A stretch of DNA of 64,000 nucleotides from Mycolicibacterium porcinum (GCA_002086835.1 MVIG01000016.1:62001-126000); one strand, 5' to 3'. Counted from the first letter of the stretch, positions 44,340 to 53,417 are shown. The notes: a model not told the origin generated them from the sequence alone. Made by a program: numbers and translations.

Positions 44340-45497
44340 TCACAATCCGAGAATGGTGGACGCGATGATGGTGCGCTGCACCTCGTTGCTACCGCCGTAG
44401 ATCGAGGTCTTGCGGTAGTTGAGGTAGTGCGGGGCGGCATTCTGCGCCCACTCCGGTGAGGCGATGTCGGCTGCCTCGTAGGGCAGCGCGTCGGCGCCGG
44501 CCACCTCGACCAGCAGTTCGGTGGCGGTCTGCTGCAGCTGGCTGCCGCGCAGCTTCAGCACCGACGAGGCAGGGCTGGGCTTGCCGTCGGCCGAATCGGA
44601 GGTTACCCGCATCTGGGTGAGTTCCAATGCCAGCACGTCGTTTTCGGCCTCGGCCAGGCGCGCGGCGAACAGCGGATCGGACAGCAGGCCGTTGGCCGTG
44701 GCACGTTCCTTGACCTCGGCGAGCCGTACCTTGGTGCGGGCCACCTGGGCGATGCCGGTGCGCTCGTTTCCGAGCAGGAACTTCGCGTAGGTCCAGCCCT
44801 GGTTCTCCTCGCCGACCAGCTGGTCGGCGGGCACCCGGACGTCCTCGAAGAACACCTCGTTGACCTCGTAGCTGCCGTCGATCAGCTTGATCGGGCGCAG
44901 CGTGATGCCGGGGGTGTTCATGTCCATCAGCAGGAACGAGATGCCAGCCTGTTTCTTGGGGGCCTGCGGGTCGGTGCGGACCAGGCAGAAGATCCAGTCC
45001 GCGTGCTGCCCGAGTGTGGTCCAGGTCTTCTGGCCGTTGACGATGTAGCTGTCGCCGTCGCGGACCGCGGTGGTACGCAGCGACGCCAGGTCGGAGCCGG
45101 CCTCGGGCTCGGAGAAGCCCTGGCACCACCAGATGTCGAGAGCCGCGGTGGGCGGCAGGAAGCGCTCCTTGACCTCCTGCGAGCCGAACTCGGCGATCAC
45201 CGGTCCGACCATCCGGGCGTTGAAGGTCAGCGGCTCGGGGACGCTGGCCAGCTGCATCTCGTCGAGCCAGATCTGGTGCTGGTTGGGCGTCCAGTCCTTG
45301 CCGCCCCACTCGACGGGCCAGTTGGGCACCGCGAGACCGTGCTCATGAAGGATCTTGTGCGCGGTGACGATGCCTTCTTTGCCGAGTGGCAGCCCGAGCC
45401 GGTTTCGTTCGCGAAGCTCGGCCGGAATCTTCGTCGTGTAGAAGGTGCGGAGTTCGTCGCGGAAGGCGGCTTCCTCCGGGGTGAGGGCTAGCTGCAT
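44340..45497 (-). CDS. Acyl-CoA dehydrogenase (FadE), first of a pair
   Basis: A 385-aa ACAD. The FAD/substrate motif is CQGFSEPEAGSDLASLRTTAV. The C-terminal signature reads IYGGSNEVQRTII; the Gly-Gly replaces the Glu of the IYEGT catalytic loop of some ACADs. With the downstream FadE it probably makes a heterotetramer. Leaderless start: -10 TAGTGT (complement of 45504-45509) is 6 nt before the ATG. The two genes form a short operon and are not adjacent to a regulator. Confidence 0.92.
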   Translation of the reverse strand: MQLALTPEEAAFRDELRTFYTTKIPAELRERNRLGLPLGKEGIVTAHKILHEHGLAVPNWPVEWGGKDWTPNQHQIWLDEMQLASVPEPLTFNARMVGPVIAEFGSQEVKERFLPPTAALDIWWCQGFSEPEAGSDLASLRTTAVRDGDSYIVNGQKTWTTLGQHADWIFCLVRTDPQAPKKQAGISFLLMDMNTPGITLRPIKLIDGSYEVNEVFFEDVRVPADQLVGEENQGWTYAKFLLGNERTGIAQVARTKVRLAEVKERATANGLLSDPLFAARLAEAENDVLALELTQMRVTSDSADGKPSPASSVLKLRGSQLQQTATELLVEVAGADALPYEAADIASPEWAQNAAPHYLNYRKTSIYGGSNEVQRTIIASTILGL

Positions 45498-45546
45498 GTC
45501 TGCACACTAAACCACCTGGTTGGTCGGGAGCCATGGCGGTGTGCGT

Positions 45547-46353
45547 CTAGCGAACCAGCCGGCGCAGGAGCGCCGAGGCCACCGCGATGCCGAGCACGGC
45601 CGCCGCCACCAGCACACCGATGTCCAGCACCCAATTGGTCGGGGTGCCGATCAGCAGCCCCCGCAACGCGTTGACCTCGTAACTGAGCGGGTTGACGGTG
45701 GACAGCCAGCGCAGCCAGGCCGGCATGATCTCGACGGGATAGAGCGCGTTGGACGCGAAGAACAGCGGCATGGTGATGGCCTGGCCGATACCCATCAGCC
45801 GGTCCCGCTTGCGCACCAGCCCGGCGAGCGTCATCGACAGGCAGGCGAAGAATGCCGCGCCCAGTGCCACCACGGCCATCGCGGCCAGGATGCGCAGCGG
45901 ATTGACCGTCATCGCGATGCCCATCAGGTACGCCAGCGCCACCACGCCGAGCACCTGCACCACCGAGCGCACGCCGGCCGCGAACGCTTTGCCCGTCACC
46001 AGAGCCGAGGCCGGCGCCGGGGTCACCATGAGTTTGGCCAGAATCCCGGCGTCGCGGTCCCAAATGATCTGGATGCCGTAGAAGATCGAGATGAACAGGG
46101 CCGACTGGGCGATGATGCCCGGCGCCAGAAAGGCCAGATAAGGGACGCCGCCAGTGTTCACCACGTGCAGCCGGCTGAAGGTCTGGCCGAAGATCAACAG
46201 CCACAGCGCGGGCTGCACCATGCGCGTGAACAGCTCGGTGCGGTCGTGGCGCAGCTTCTGCAGTTCCACGAGCGAGAATGCCCACACGCGCAGGGCCATG
46301 GCGCGGACGCGCCGCATTCCACGCGGGGCCAGGACCAGGGCATCAACTGACAC
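45547..46353 (-). CDS. ABC-2 type permease (DrrB-like)
   Basis: A 268-aa ABC exporter membrane subunit with six TM helices. FASNALYPVEIMPAWLRWLSTVNPLSYEVNALRGLLIG is the ABC-2/DrrB signature near the C-terminus. The GTG at 46353 is preferred: it has AGGAGG 10 nt upstream and overlaps the ATPase gene by 11 bp. A longer frame to 46401 would add 16 residues. It forms an exporter of drugs or lipids with the DrrA-like ATPase and is controlled by the MarR gene upstream. Confidence 0.88.
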   Translation of the reverse strand: MSVDALVLAPRGMRRVRAMALRVWAFSLVELQKLRHDRTELFTRMVQPALWLLIFGQTFSRLHVVNTGGVPYLAFLAPGIIAQSALFISIFYGIQIIWDRDAGILAKLMVTPAPASALVTGKAFAAGVRSVVQVLGVVALAYLMGIAMTVNPLRILAAMAVVALGAAFFACLSMTLAGLVRKRDRLMGIGQAITMPLFFASNALYPVEIMPAWLRWLSTVNPLSYEVNALRGLLIGTPTNWVLDIGVLVAAAVLGIAVASALLRRLVR

Positions 46354-47167
46354 GGCGCGCGGTCCTCCTGGTGGATCGGACTTCCCGGATACCGGCGCCA
46401 TCCGCGTCGTCGGTCAGGTCAGAACCGGCGTAATGGCGGAAGACGTCCTCCAGCGTGGCGTCCTCGATACCCCCGTCCTTCGACACCGCTGCCTTCAACT
46501 CCGATGGTGTTCCGAGCGCCTGCAACCGGCCGTGGTGCATGAGGGCCACCCGATCACACAGCGCGTCGGCCTCGCCCATGTAGTGCGTGGTGAGCAGGAC
46601 GGTCATCCCGAACTCTTCCTGCATCCGGCTGACCTGGGTCCAGACGCTGTCGCGGGCGATGGGATCCAGCCCGACCGTCGGCTCGTCGAGGATCAGCAGC
46701 AACGGCCGGTTGACGAGTGCCTGGGCCAGCTCGAGGCGGCGCACCATGCCGCCGGAGTAGGTCCCGGCCACGGCGCCGGCGACGTCGAGCAGCTGCATCG
46801 CCTCCAGCGCCTGGTCCACCCGCTCTCGGAGTTCGGCGCGTGGCACGTCGTACAGGCGGGCGAACAACTCGACGTTCTGCCTGCCGGTCAAGGCGGCCTC
46901 GATCGAGAGTTGTTGTGGGACATAGCCGATGTTGTGCCGGATGTCCATGGTGTGCCGGTTGGCGTAGAGGCCGAAGATCCGCACCTCACCCTGCTGCACC
47001 GGCGTGAGAGTGGTGAGCACCCGCACCGCGGTGGTCTTGCCGGCTCCGTTCGGGCCGAGCAGACCGAGGGTCTCACCGCGACGGACCTGAAGCGTCAGAT
47101 CGTCGACGGCGGTGAACGTGCCGTAGCGGTGGGTCAGGTGCCTGCAGTCGATGGCCGGGGTGGTCAC
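46343..47167 (-). CDS. ABC-type exporter ATPase (DrrA-like)
   Basis: A 274-aa nucleotide-binding subunit. Walker A is GPNGAGKTT, the signature TYSGGMVRRLELA, Walker B LLLILDEPTVGLD and the H-loop TTHYMGEA. Its start GTG at 47167 overlaps the MarR stop (GTGA) and GGGGG lies upstream. It energises the ABC-2 permease downstream. A substrate cannot be read; DrrAB-type pairs export antibiotics or wall lipids such as PDIM. Confidence 0.92.
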   Translation of the reverse strand: MTTPAIDCRHLTHRYGTFTAVDDLTLQVRRGETLGLLGPNGAGKTTAVRVLTTLTPVQQGEVRIFGLYANRHTMDIRHNIGYVPQQLSIEAALTGRQNVELFARLYDVPRAELRERVDQALEAMQLLDVAGAVAGTYSGGMVRRLELAQALVNRPLLLILDEPTVGLDPIARDSVWTQVSRMQEEFGMTVLLTTHYMGEADALCDRVALMHHGRLQALGTPSELKAAVSKDGGIEDATLEDVFRHYAGSDLTDDADGAGIREVRSTRRTARRVS

Positions 47168-47625
47168 TGTTCCCCCTTTTCGTCCTCGTGCAGCAGCCGG
47201 GTGAGTTCGGTCATGACGTCCAATCCATTTGCCAGGTCCGTGATCTGGCCGTCGTCGAGCTGAGCCAGCGCGGCGCTCAGCGCTGCCCGGCGGGCGGCCC
47301 GCGACTCGTCGGCGATCGCCTGCGCGGACGGGGTGAGCCGCAGGCGGACCACCCGGCGGTCGGCGTCGTCGGTGGTTCTGGTCAGCAGCCCGTCGGCGAC
47401 CAGGCGTGACACCAGCGTGGAGGCGGTGTTGGGCACCAGGCTCAATTCGGCGGCTGACTCCCGCACCGAGATGTCCGGCCGGCGTCCGACCAGGCGCAAC
47501 AGCTCGCCCTGGGACTGGGTCAGTCCGGTTGCATCGAATCCGCCGCCGGTGGACCGGCGCAGCTGTCGACGGAACCGGCCGACGACCGTGAACAACTCGC
47601 TGACGAGCTCGCCGTGTTCCTCCAT
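47164..47625 (-). CDS. MarR-family repressor of the ABC exporter operon
   Basis: A 153-aa winged-helix MarR protein. The recognition region is VRESAAELSLVPNTASTLVSRL and the wing contains DDADRRVVRLRLT. The ATG at 47625 is preferred; the longer frame to 47811 has no protein-like N-terminus. A 21-bp inverted repeat at 47636-47656, 11 bp upstream, is the likely operator, so the three-gene operon (MarR-ATPase-permease) is self-repressed and induced by an export substrate. Confidence 0.9.
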   Translation of the reverse strand: MEEHGELVSELFTVVGRFRRQLRRSTGGGFDATGLTQSQGELLRLVGRRPDISVRESAAELSLVPNTASTLVSRLVADGLLTRTTDDADRRVVRLRLTPSAQAIADESRAARRAALSAALAQLDDGQITDLANGLDVMTELTRLLHEDEKGEQ

Positions 47626-47635
47626 GTCACCGACG

Positions 47636-47656
47636 ATACCTCTGTAACAGAGGTAT
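47636..47656. promoter_or_regulatory. MarR operator candidate
   Basis: ATACCTCTG - TAA - CAGAGGTAT, perfect 9-bp arms with a 3-bp centre, immediately upstream of the MarR start at 47625. It probably overlaps the promoter of the exporter operon. Confidence 0.8.
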
Positions 47657-47926
47657 TTGAAGAGAGGCGCTGAGAGGTGAACATCGAATGAATCGATTTG
47701 AGGCGAGGATGAGGCCCCGGGGCAAAGCCGCTCTGAGGCCGCAGCCGTGGCCGCAGGGTAGTTGCCGCCGCTCTTCGGCTCGTACCCCCCAGCCCGCCCG
47801 GCCGGTGACATCGAAACAAGCGCTCGATGTCTACTTAGGCGACCACGGCTGCTACATGCTCAAGGTACCAGACTTCCTGGTTAGGGCAGGGACATCCGAT
47901 CGATGAGCAACTCTTTGAATTGACGT
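47657..47926. other. Intergenic region without a supported gene
   Basis: This 270-bp stretch lies upstream of the MarR operon and downstream of glgX. A 72-codon frame at 47688-47906 (MNRFEARMRPRGK...) lacks a ribosome binding site and has no protein-like pattern. I see no clear terminator for glgX and no further repeat. Confidence 0.4.
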
Positions 47927-50050
47927 TCAATCTGATTCCGACTGCAGTACCAAGACGGCGCGGGCATCGACTTTCACCGCGGCGCCGGCAGCCGCCGCGT
48001 CGCGCGTGGAGTTTGCCGAGGTGCTGATTGCGGGCACCCAGCGAGCGCCGAATTGCGCCGGTGGTAACACGAACTCGATCGGTTCGTAGTGCGCGTTGAA
48101 GCACAGCAGGAACGAGTCGTCCACCACGCGCTGGCCCCGGACATCGGGATCCGCGATGCCCTGGCCGTTCAGGTACACGGCCACCGACTTGGCGTACCCG
48201 GTCTCCCAGTCCTCGGCCGTCATGTCCGAACCGTCGGGTGCGAACCAGGCGATGTCGGGCAGTCCCACCGAGCCCGCCTCGCGCACCGGCCTGCCGTCGA
48301 AGAACCTGCGGCGCCGGAACACCGGATGCGCGGTACGCAGCGCGGCTACCGATCGGGTGAACTCGAGCAGGTCGGAATCGACTGTGGCCCAATCGATCCA
48401 GGAGATGTCGTTGTCCTGGCAGTAGACGTTGTTGTTGCCGCGTTGAGTGCGCCCGAGCTCGTCACCGTGCGAGAGCATCGGTACTCCTTGGGAGAGCAGC
48501 AGAGTGGCCAGGAAGTTGCGTTGCTGCTGGGCCCGCAGCGCGTTGACCGCCGGATCGTCCGACGGGCCTTCGGCGCCGCAGTTCCACGACTTGTTGTTGC
48601 TCTCGCCGTCGCGGTTGTCCTCGCCATTGGCCTGGTTGTGTTTCTCGTTGTAGGACACCAGATCCCGGAGGGTGAAGCCGTCATGGGCGGTGACGAAGTT
48701 GATCGACGCGAACGGGCGGCGCCCGGTCTGCTCATACAGATCGGCCGAACCGGTGAGCCGATAGGCGAACTCGTCGAGGGTGGCAGGCTCGCCCCGCCAG
48801 TAGTCGCGAACCGTATCGCGGAACTTGCCGTTCCACTCGGTCCATTGCGGCGGGAAGTTGCCGACCTGGTAGCCACCGGGGCCGACGTCCCATGGCTCGG
48901 CGATCAACTTGACCTGACTCACGATCGGATCCTGTTGCACCAGTTCGAAGAACGCGCTCAGCCGGTCGACATCGTAGAACTCGCGGGCCAGTGTGGCGGC
49001 CAGGTCGAAGCGGAATCCGTCGACATGCATCTCGGTGACCCAGTAGCGCAACGAGTCCATGATCAGTTGCAGCGAATGAGGATGGCCGACGTTGAGGCTG
49101 TTCCCGGTCCCCGTGTAGTCCATGTAGTACTGCTTGTCGTCGTCCACCAACCGGTAATAGGCGGCGTTGTCGATACCGCGCATCGACAGCGTCGGCCCCA
49201 GGTGGTTGCCCTCGGCGGTGTGGTTGTAGACGACGTCGAGGATCACCTCGATGCCGTTGGCGTGCAGTTCGCGCACCATGGCCTTGAATTCCTGGACGTG
49301 ACCGCCGGGGGTGCCTGCCGAACTGTAGCGCGGGTCGGGTGCCAGGAACCCGATCGTGTTGTAGCCCCAGTAGTTCGACAGACCCTTGTCGACCAGGGTG
49401 GAATCGTCCACGAAGTGGTGCACCGGCATCAGCTCGATCGCGTTGACCCGCAGTGCTTTCAGATGCTCGATGATCGCCGGGTGGGCGACACCGGCGTAGG
49501 TCCCGCGCAGCTGCTCTGGGATATCCGGATGCGTCTCGGTGAGGCCCTTGACGTGGGCCTCGTAGATGATGGTGTCGGCATACTCGTGACTCGGTGGGTG
49601 GTCGACGCCCCAGTCGAAGTACGGGTTGATCACCACGGCCTTGGGCATGCTGGCCGCCGAATCCTCGTCGTTGCGGGTGCCCGGATCGTCGAAGTTGTAC
49701 GAGAACAGCGGCTGACCCCATTCGAAGGCACCCTCGATGGCCTTGGCGTACGGATCGAGCACGAGCTTGTTCGGGTTGCAGCGCTGCCCGGACGCCGGAT
49801 CGTAGGGACCGTGCACCCGGTAGCCGTAGCGCTGGCCCGGCTCGATCCCGGGAATGAAACCGTGCCAGACGAATCCGTCCACCTCGGGCAGTGTCACTCT
49901 TGTCTCCTGCAGGGTCCCGGATTCGTCGGGATCGAAGAGGCATAGCTCGACCCGTTCGGCCACCTCGCTGAACAATGCGAAGTTGGTGCCCGATCCGTCA
50001 TAGGTCGCGCCGAGTGGGTAAGGCCTGCCGCGCCAGGTTTCCAAGGTCAC
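47927..50050 (-). CDS. glgX: Glycogen debranching enzyme GlgX
   Basis: A 707-aa GH13 isoamylase-type enzyme. An N-terminal CBM48-like domain (residues 8-120) precedes the catalytic barrel with nucleophile in MHVDGFRFDLAATL, acid/base in KLIAEPWDVGPGGYQVG and FVTAHDGFTLRDL. It hydrolyses alpha-1,6 branches of glycogen-like glucan. It is not in a treXYZ cluster here; treS-mak lie 6 kb upstream in the opposite direction. Leaderless start: -10 TAAGGT (complement of 50057-50062) is 6 nt before the GTG. Length matches TreX/GlgX of mycobacteria. Confidence 0.93.
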   Translation of the reverse strand: MTLETWRGRPYPLGATYDGSGTNFALFSEVAERVELCLFDPDESGTLQETRVTLPEVDGFVWHGFIPGIEPGQRYGYRVHGPYDPASGQRCNPNKLVLDPYAKAIEGAFEWGQPLFSYNFDDPGTRNDEDSAASMPKAVVINPYFDWGVDHPPSHEYADTIIYEAHVKGLTETHPDIPEQLRGTYAGVAHPAIIEHLKALRVNAIELMPVHHFVDDSTLVDKGLSNYWGYNTIGFLAPDPRYSSAGTPGGHVQEFKAMVRELHANGIEVILDVVYNHTAEGNHLGPTLSMRGIDNAAYYRLVDDDKQYYMDYTGTGNSLNVGHPHSLQLIMDSLRYWVTEMHVDGFRFDLAATLAREFYDVDRLSAFFELVQQDPIVSQVKLIAEPWDVGPGGYQVGNFPPQWTEWNGKFRDTVRDYWRGEPATLDEFAYRLTGSADLYEQTGRRPFASINFVTAHDGFTLRDLVSYNEKHNQANGEDNRDGESNNKSWNCGAEGPSDDPAVNALRAQQQRNFLATLLLSQGVPMLSHGDELGRTQRGNNNVYCQDNDISWIDWATVDSDLLEFTRSVAALRTAHPVFRRRRFFDGRPVREAGSVGLPDIAWFAPDGSDMTAEDWETGYAKSVAVYLNGQGIADPDVRGQRVVDDSFLLCFNAHYEPIEFVLPPAQFGARWVPAISTSANSTRDAAAAGAAVKVDARAVLVLQSESD

Positions 50051-50056
50051 AAATCG

Positions 50057-50107
50057 ACCTTACGGCGCCCGGGGGACTGCGGCCGGGCGAACGGGCGGCG
50101 GTACGTT
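50057..50107. promoter_or_regulatory. Divergent leaderless promoters of glgX and an ECH gene
   Basis: TAAGGT on the minus strand (50057-50062) is 6 nt from the glgX GTG. TACGTT on the plus strand (50102-50107) is 7 nt from the GTG at 50115. Both predict transcripts starting at the first codon. Confidence 0.55.
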
Positions 50108-50114
50108 ACCAACT

Positions 50115-50930
50115 GTGACCACTCGCCCTGGACTGCCGGATTACCGGACCCTGCGGGTGGCGGCCGACAACTCGGTGGCGGTCATCACGCTGGACCGCCC
50201 GCAACAGCGCAATGCCTTCGGCGGCGGGATGCGCGAGGAACTGGCCGACGCCTACCGGCGTTGCGATGCAGACGACGCGATCCGGGTGATCGTGCTGACC
50301 GGCGCCGGACCCGCGTTCTGCGCCGGTGCGGACCTCGGCGCGGGGGAGCAGACCTTCACCGAGCCGGATCGGGAATTCAGCGCCGCGGGCCTGGCCGTGC
50401 CGGCCTGGACGCTCGGCAAGCCGGTGATCGCCGCGGTCAACGGACACGCCATCGGCATCGGCCTGACTCTCGCATTGCAATGCGATATCCGGTTTTTCGC
50501 GGCCGACGCGCGGTACGGCGTGGTGCAGGCCCGACGCGGCATGGTCGGTGACGCCTACTCGCACTGGGTGCTGCCGCGGCTCGTCGGGTTGGCCAATGCC
50601 GCCGAGATCCTGTTGACCGGAGCCACATTCGACGGGCACCGCGCCGTCCAACTCGGCCTGGGCAGCCGGGTGCTGCCGGCCGAACAGGTGCTGCCCGCGG
50701 CGCTGGAACTCGCCCACGACATCGCGGTCAACACCGCGCCGATGTCGGTCGCGGCCAGCAAGCGGCTGCTGTGGGATTCGTACGACCTGGACCGGGCCGG
50801 CGTCGGCGCCAGGGAGACCGAGATCCACCTGCACCTGATGGCGCACGACGATGCGCGTGAAGGGGTGCGTGCCTACGTCGAGCGCCGGGAGCCCCGCTGG
50901 GCAGGGCGGCCCGTCGACCCGACTAGCTGA
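50115..50930 (+). CDS. Enoyl-CoA hydratase/crotonase-family protein
   Basis: A 271-aa crotonase protein. The CoA-binding motif is ITLDRPQQRNAF, the first oxyanion-hole segment GAGPAFCAGADL, and the second VNGHAIGIGLTLALQCDIRF. The catalytic-helix region QARRGMVGDAYSHWVLPRLVG lacks the first Glu of the classical hydratase pair at that place, so the reaction may be isomerisation or thioester hydrolysis. Leaderless GTG start: -10 TACGTT (50102-50107) is 7 nt upstream. Its end overlaps pncA by 8 bp. Confidence 0.87.
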   Translation: MTTRPGLPDYRTLRVAADNSVAVITLDRPQQRNAFGGGMREELADAYRRCDADDAIRVIVLTGAGPAFCAGADLGAGEQTFTEPDREFSAAGLAVPAWTLGKPVIAAVNGHAIGIGLTLALQCDIRFFAADARYGVVQARRGMVGDAYSHWVLPRLVGLANAAEILLTGATFDGHRAVQLGLGSRVLPAEQVLPAALELAHDIAVNTAPMSVAASKRLLWDSYDLDRAGVGARETEIHLHLMAHDDAREGVRAYVERREPRWAGRPVDPTS

Positions 50931-51483
50931 TTTCCACGCCGGCGCTGCGGAGTTGATCGATCGCGGCCTGCGAGCTGTCCGGCGCGACGCCCGCGGTCAG
51001 GCCCGTCAGCACACGGGTGCGCAGCCCGGCCTTGACCGCATCGGCAGCGGTGGCCGCCACGCAGTAGTCGGTGGCGATACCCACCACGTCCACCGCCTCG
51101 ACCCCGCGGGCGCCCAGCCAGTCCGCCAGCGTCGTCCCGGAGTCGTCGATACCCTCGAATCCGCTGTAGGCCGCCGAATGATGGCCCTTCTTGAACACCG
51201 CCTCGACCGCGGCCGGATCGAGATCGGGATGGAACGCGGCCCCCGGCGTATCGGCCACACAGTGCCGTGGCCACGACGTCCGGTAGTCGGGGGTGTCGGA
51301 GAAATGGTCGCCCGGGTCGATGTGGAAATCCTTGGTGGCCACCACATGGTCGTATCCGTGGTCGGTGGCCAGCAGTGCGGTGATGTCGCGCGCGACGGCA
51401 GCGCCGCCGGCGACCGCCAGCGAGCCGCCTTCGCAGAAATCGTTCTGCACGTCGACGACGATGAGGGCGCGGGACGTGTGCAT
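50923..51483 (-). CDS. pncA: Nicotinamidase/pyrazinamidase
   Basis: A 186-aa PncA. All known M. tuberculosis catalytic and metal residues are present, shifted by +3: triad Asp11, Lys99, Cys141; metal ligands Asp52, His54, His60, His74 (KDFHIDPGDHF, PRHCV). It hydrolyses nicotinamide to nicotinate in NAD recycling and activates pyrazinamide. The ATG at 51483 gives three extra residues (MHTS) before the conserved RALIVVDVQNDF. It is convergent with the ECH gene and not in an operon with the membrane genes upstream: 10 bp separate it from 51494. Confidence 0.94.
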   Translation of the reverse strand: MHTSRALIVVDVQNDFCEGGSLAVAGGAAVARDITALLATDHGYDHVVATKDFHIDPGDHFSDTPDYRTSWPRHCVADTPGAAFHPDLDPAAVEAVFKKGHHSAAYSGFEGIDDSGTTLADWLGARGVEAVDVVGIATDYCVAATAADAVKAGLRTRVLTGLTAGVAPDSSQAAIDQLRSAGVEIS

Positions 51484-51493
51484 GATGCTGACG

Positions 51494-52780
51494 CTACCCG
51501 CCGAACAGCAGGTACAGCCCGGTGAAGGTGTAGCCGACCATCACCAGCATCGTCGCGAGCTGACCGGTGAGCTGGTGCCGCTTCGGCAGCAGGCGCAGGG
51601 CCCGGTCATGTGCCGCGATCACGCCGGCGACGTGACCGGCCAGCACGAATCCGACCTTGAGGGTGGCCAGCAGGGTCGGGTGGACCGACAGGACGTAGCT
51701 GACCTGCGCGTCATGGAGCCCGAACAGCAGGAACACCGCCTGCTGGCCGCGCTCCACCAGATAGGACAGGTAGTGCGCGAAGACGTAGCCGACGACGATC
51801 GGGATCAGGGAATGCGCCATCAGTCCGGGCAATTCGCGCCGCAGCCGGCGATCGACCCCACCGGTGGTGCGGGTGGCGGCCCAGAACGTGACCGCGACCG
51901 TGGCGGCGAACACCAGCAGGCCCGCGGTCCGGATGAGACTGGCGCCCAGCGGTGATCCCGAATGTGCGTCGACGAAATTGCGCCACTGGGGCATCGCCGA
52001 GAAGCTGTCGAACGCGGTGGAGCCCAACAAGACCGACAGCACGGCGACGAGGCCGGGCCGCACCGGCACCGACGGCAGGTGATCGAACGGGTTGCCCAGC
52101 ACCATCCGCCCGTCGTGGCGGCGCAGCGGCGACAGCTTCGACACGATCGTGCTGTAGACCTCGAACGGATCGGCGCTCTCGAACCACCGCTGTCCGCAGC
52201 ACGCGGCGCCACTGAACGTCACCGCCAGATACGCCAGCAACCAGATCCGAATGGCGGCAACGGATCCCGGATCCGGGCTGGCGAGCTCCAACCACACGAA
52301 CGCGAACAGCCCGGCCGCGGCGGGCCAGTACCCGAGCCGTTCGGGATAGGGCCATCGGCTCGGCACCGGCAGGAACCGGTGCACCGCGCGAACCGGGGAG
52401 ATCAACCGCCACACCGGGCCGAACAGCACCGATACCGCGACCAGCCCCACCCACAGCAGGACGTAGAAGACTCCCGGCAGCGGGTTGACGGCGGCCGGCC
52501 GGGTGAAGCCGGTGTAGGCCACCCATCCGGTGACGGCCAGCGACAACAGGCCCACACCCCAGCGCGTCACGCCGGAGTCCAGGGCCGTCGTCACCCAGGC
52601 CGGCAGCGGCAGGCCCGGCTTGTCCGGGTCGAACCGGGGCTGCCGCCAGGCCAGCGCCACCACCGCAAAGGTGAACGTCAGCGTCCATGCCGCGCCGATC
52701 AGCGCGTAGGTGTAGGGGATCGGGAGATCGGTCGAACCGCCCAGACCGTGGGCCAGCAGGGCGGTCGACGCGGGCGTCAC
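51494..52780 (-). CDS. Polytopic membrane protein with paired His residues (uncharacterised)
   Basis: A 428-aa protein with about ten TM helices. It begins AHGLGGSTDLPIPY (10-23), a motif I recall from uncharacterised actinobacterial membrane proteins, some auto-named fenitrothion hydrolase; that name is not safe here. The helix AHSLIPIVVGYVFAHYLSY has His323 and His336, and GHVAGVIAAHDRAL has His383 and His391, a pattern suggesting metal or heme ligands. The Cys pair ACCGQ at 194-195 is a further candidate. It is the last gene of a four-gene operon with GTGA overlap to the cupredoxin lipoprotein. Confidence 0.75.
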   Translation of the reverse strand: MTPASTALLAHGLGGSTDLPIPYTYALIGAAWTLTFTFAVVALAWRQPRFDPDKPGLPLPAWVTTALDSGVTRWGVGLLSLAVTGWVAYTGFTRPAAVNPLPGVFYVLLWVGLVAVSVLFGPVWRLISPVRAVHRFLPVPSRWPYPERLGYWPAAAGLFAFVWLELASPDPGSVAAIRIWLLAYLAVTFSGAACCGQRWFESADPFEVYSTIVSKLSPLRRHDGRMVLGNPFDHLPSVPVRPGLVAVLSVLLGSTAFDSFSAMPQWRNFVDAHSGSPLGASLIRTAGLLVFAATVAVTFWAATRTTGGVDRRLRRELPGLMAHSLIPIVVGYVFAHYLSYLVERGQQAVFLLFGLHDAQVSYVLSVHPTLLATLKVGFVLAGHVAGVIAAHDRALRLLPKRHQLTGQLATMLVMVGYTFTGLYLLFGG

Positions 52781-53217
52781 TGCTGCACTTGCACGCTGGC
52801 GATGGTGCGGTTCAGCTGATGCAGCTCGATGTCGACGGTGCCCGGCACGCCGACCGTGAACTGGAACTGCTGGCCGTTGCGCGGCTCGATCTTGAAGCTG
52901 TGCTCGGGATTGGAGTGCACGTGCAGTTCGTCCGCCGCATCGCTGTTCACCCGAACCACGATCGGTTCGCCGACCTTGCCCTGCAGCGGCTTGTTGGTCG
53001 GGGTGACCTCACCGCCCTTGATGGTCACGTCGATCAGCAGCCGGGTCGGCGCCTGCTGCTGATTGGTCATGTCCGACGGGTTGACCGTGGTCGCCGAAGG
53101 GGTGGCCGAACCGGCGGCGCCGTCGGTCTTCTGAGTCTCGCCGGAGCCGCCACAACCGGCCGTCACCAGGGCGAGAGCGGACGCCAGGACGATGACACTG
53201 CATTTGAGGTTGATCAC
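52777..53217 (-). CDS. Cupredoxin-like lipoprotein with His cluster
   Basis: A 146-aa lipoprotein. The signal ends in VTAGC (Cys22 lipidated). After a Thr/Ser/Gln linker, a beta-sandwich domain (about 58-146) resembles a cupredoxin. Candidate ligands are DELHVHSNPEHS (His99, His101, His106) and ELHQLN (His133). The classical Cys-His-Met set is missing, so this is an all-His-type site if metal-binding. It is exposed outside the cytoplasm. Its GTG start overlaps the upstream small gene and its stop overlaps the downstream membrane gene. It probably delivers or holds copper for the neighbouring membrane proteins (inference). Confidence 0.78.
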   Translation of the reverse strand: MINLKCSVIVLASALALVTAGCGGSGETQKTDGAAGSATPSATTVNPSDMTNQQQAPTRLLIDVTIKGGEVTPTNKPLQGKVGEPIVVRVNSDAADELHVHSNPEHSFKIEPRNGQQFQFTVGVPGTVDIELHQLNRTIASVQVQQ

Positions 53218-53417
53218 GGTGAACCATCTTCGCCTGAGAGGTCGACACCTTCATCTTGAGCATCGTTTTGCGGCGCGCTGTCGTCATTACGCGGCCCGCC
53301 GCGGCGGTCCCGCATCGCGATGTACACCACCACCCCCACGACGACGAGCGCCGGCGCGAAGGCCGGCAACGCCAACAGCAACGTGTGGTCGGCCTGGAAT
53401 TGGATCGGATCCGTCAT
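53214..53417 (-). CDS. Small single-helix membrane protein, 67 aa
   Basis: A short N-terminal stretch is followed by one TM helix (about 13-34, LLLALPAFAPALVVVGVVVYIAM), then RDRR and a long acidic tail (DDSAPQNDAQDEGVDLSGEDG). It looks like an accessory subunit of a membrane complex, comparable in layout to CcoQ-type peptides, but no family is recognised. It overlaps both neighbours by 4 bp (ATGA and GTGA). Its retention within a tightly coupled operon is the main argument that it is real. Confidence 0.75.
   Translation of the reverse strand: MTDPIQFQADHTLLLALPAFAPALVVVGVVVYIAMRDRRGGPRNDDSAPQNDAQDEGVDLSGEDGSP

Noticed and set aside
47688..47906. A 72-codon frame between MarR and glgX
   Set aside because: No ribosome binding site, no leaderless -10 box and no protein-like composition.
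51494..52780. Naming the membrane protein fenitrothion hydrolase
   Set aside because: The label is an automatic one I associate with the AHGL-DLPIP family; no hydrolase motif is visible, so the name would mislead.
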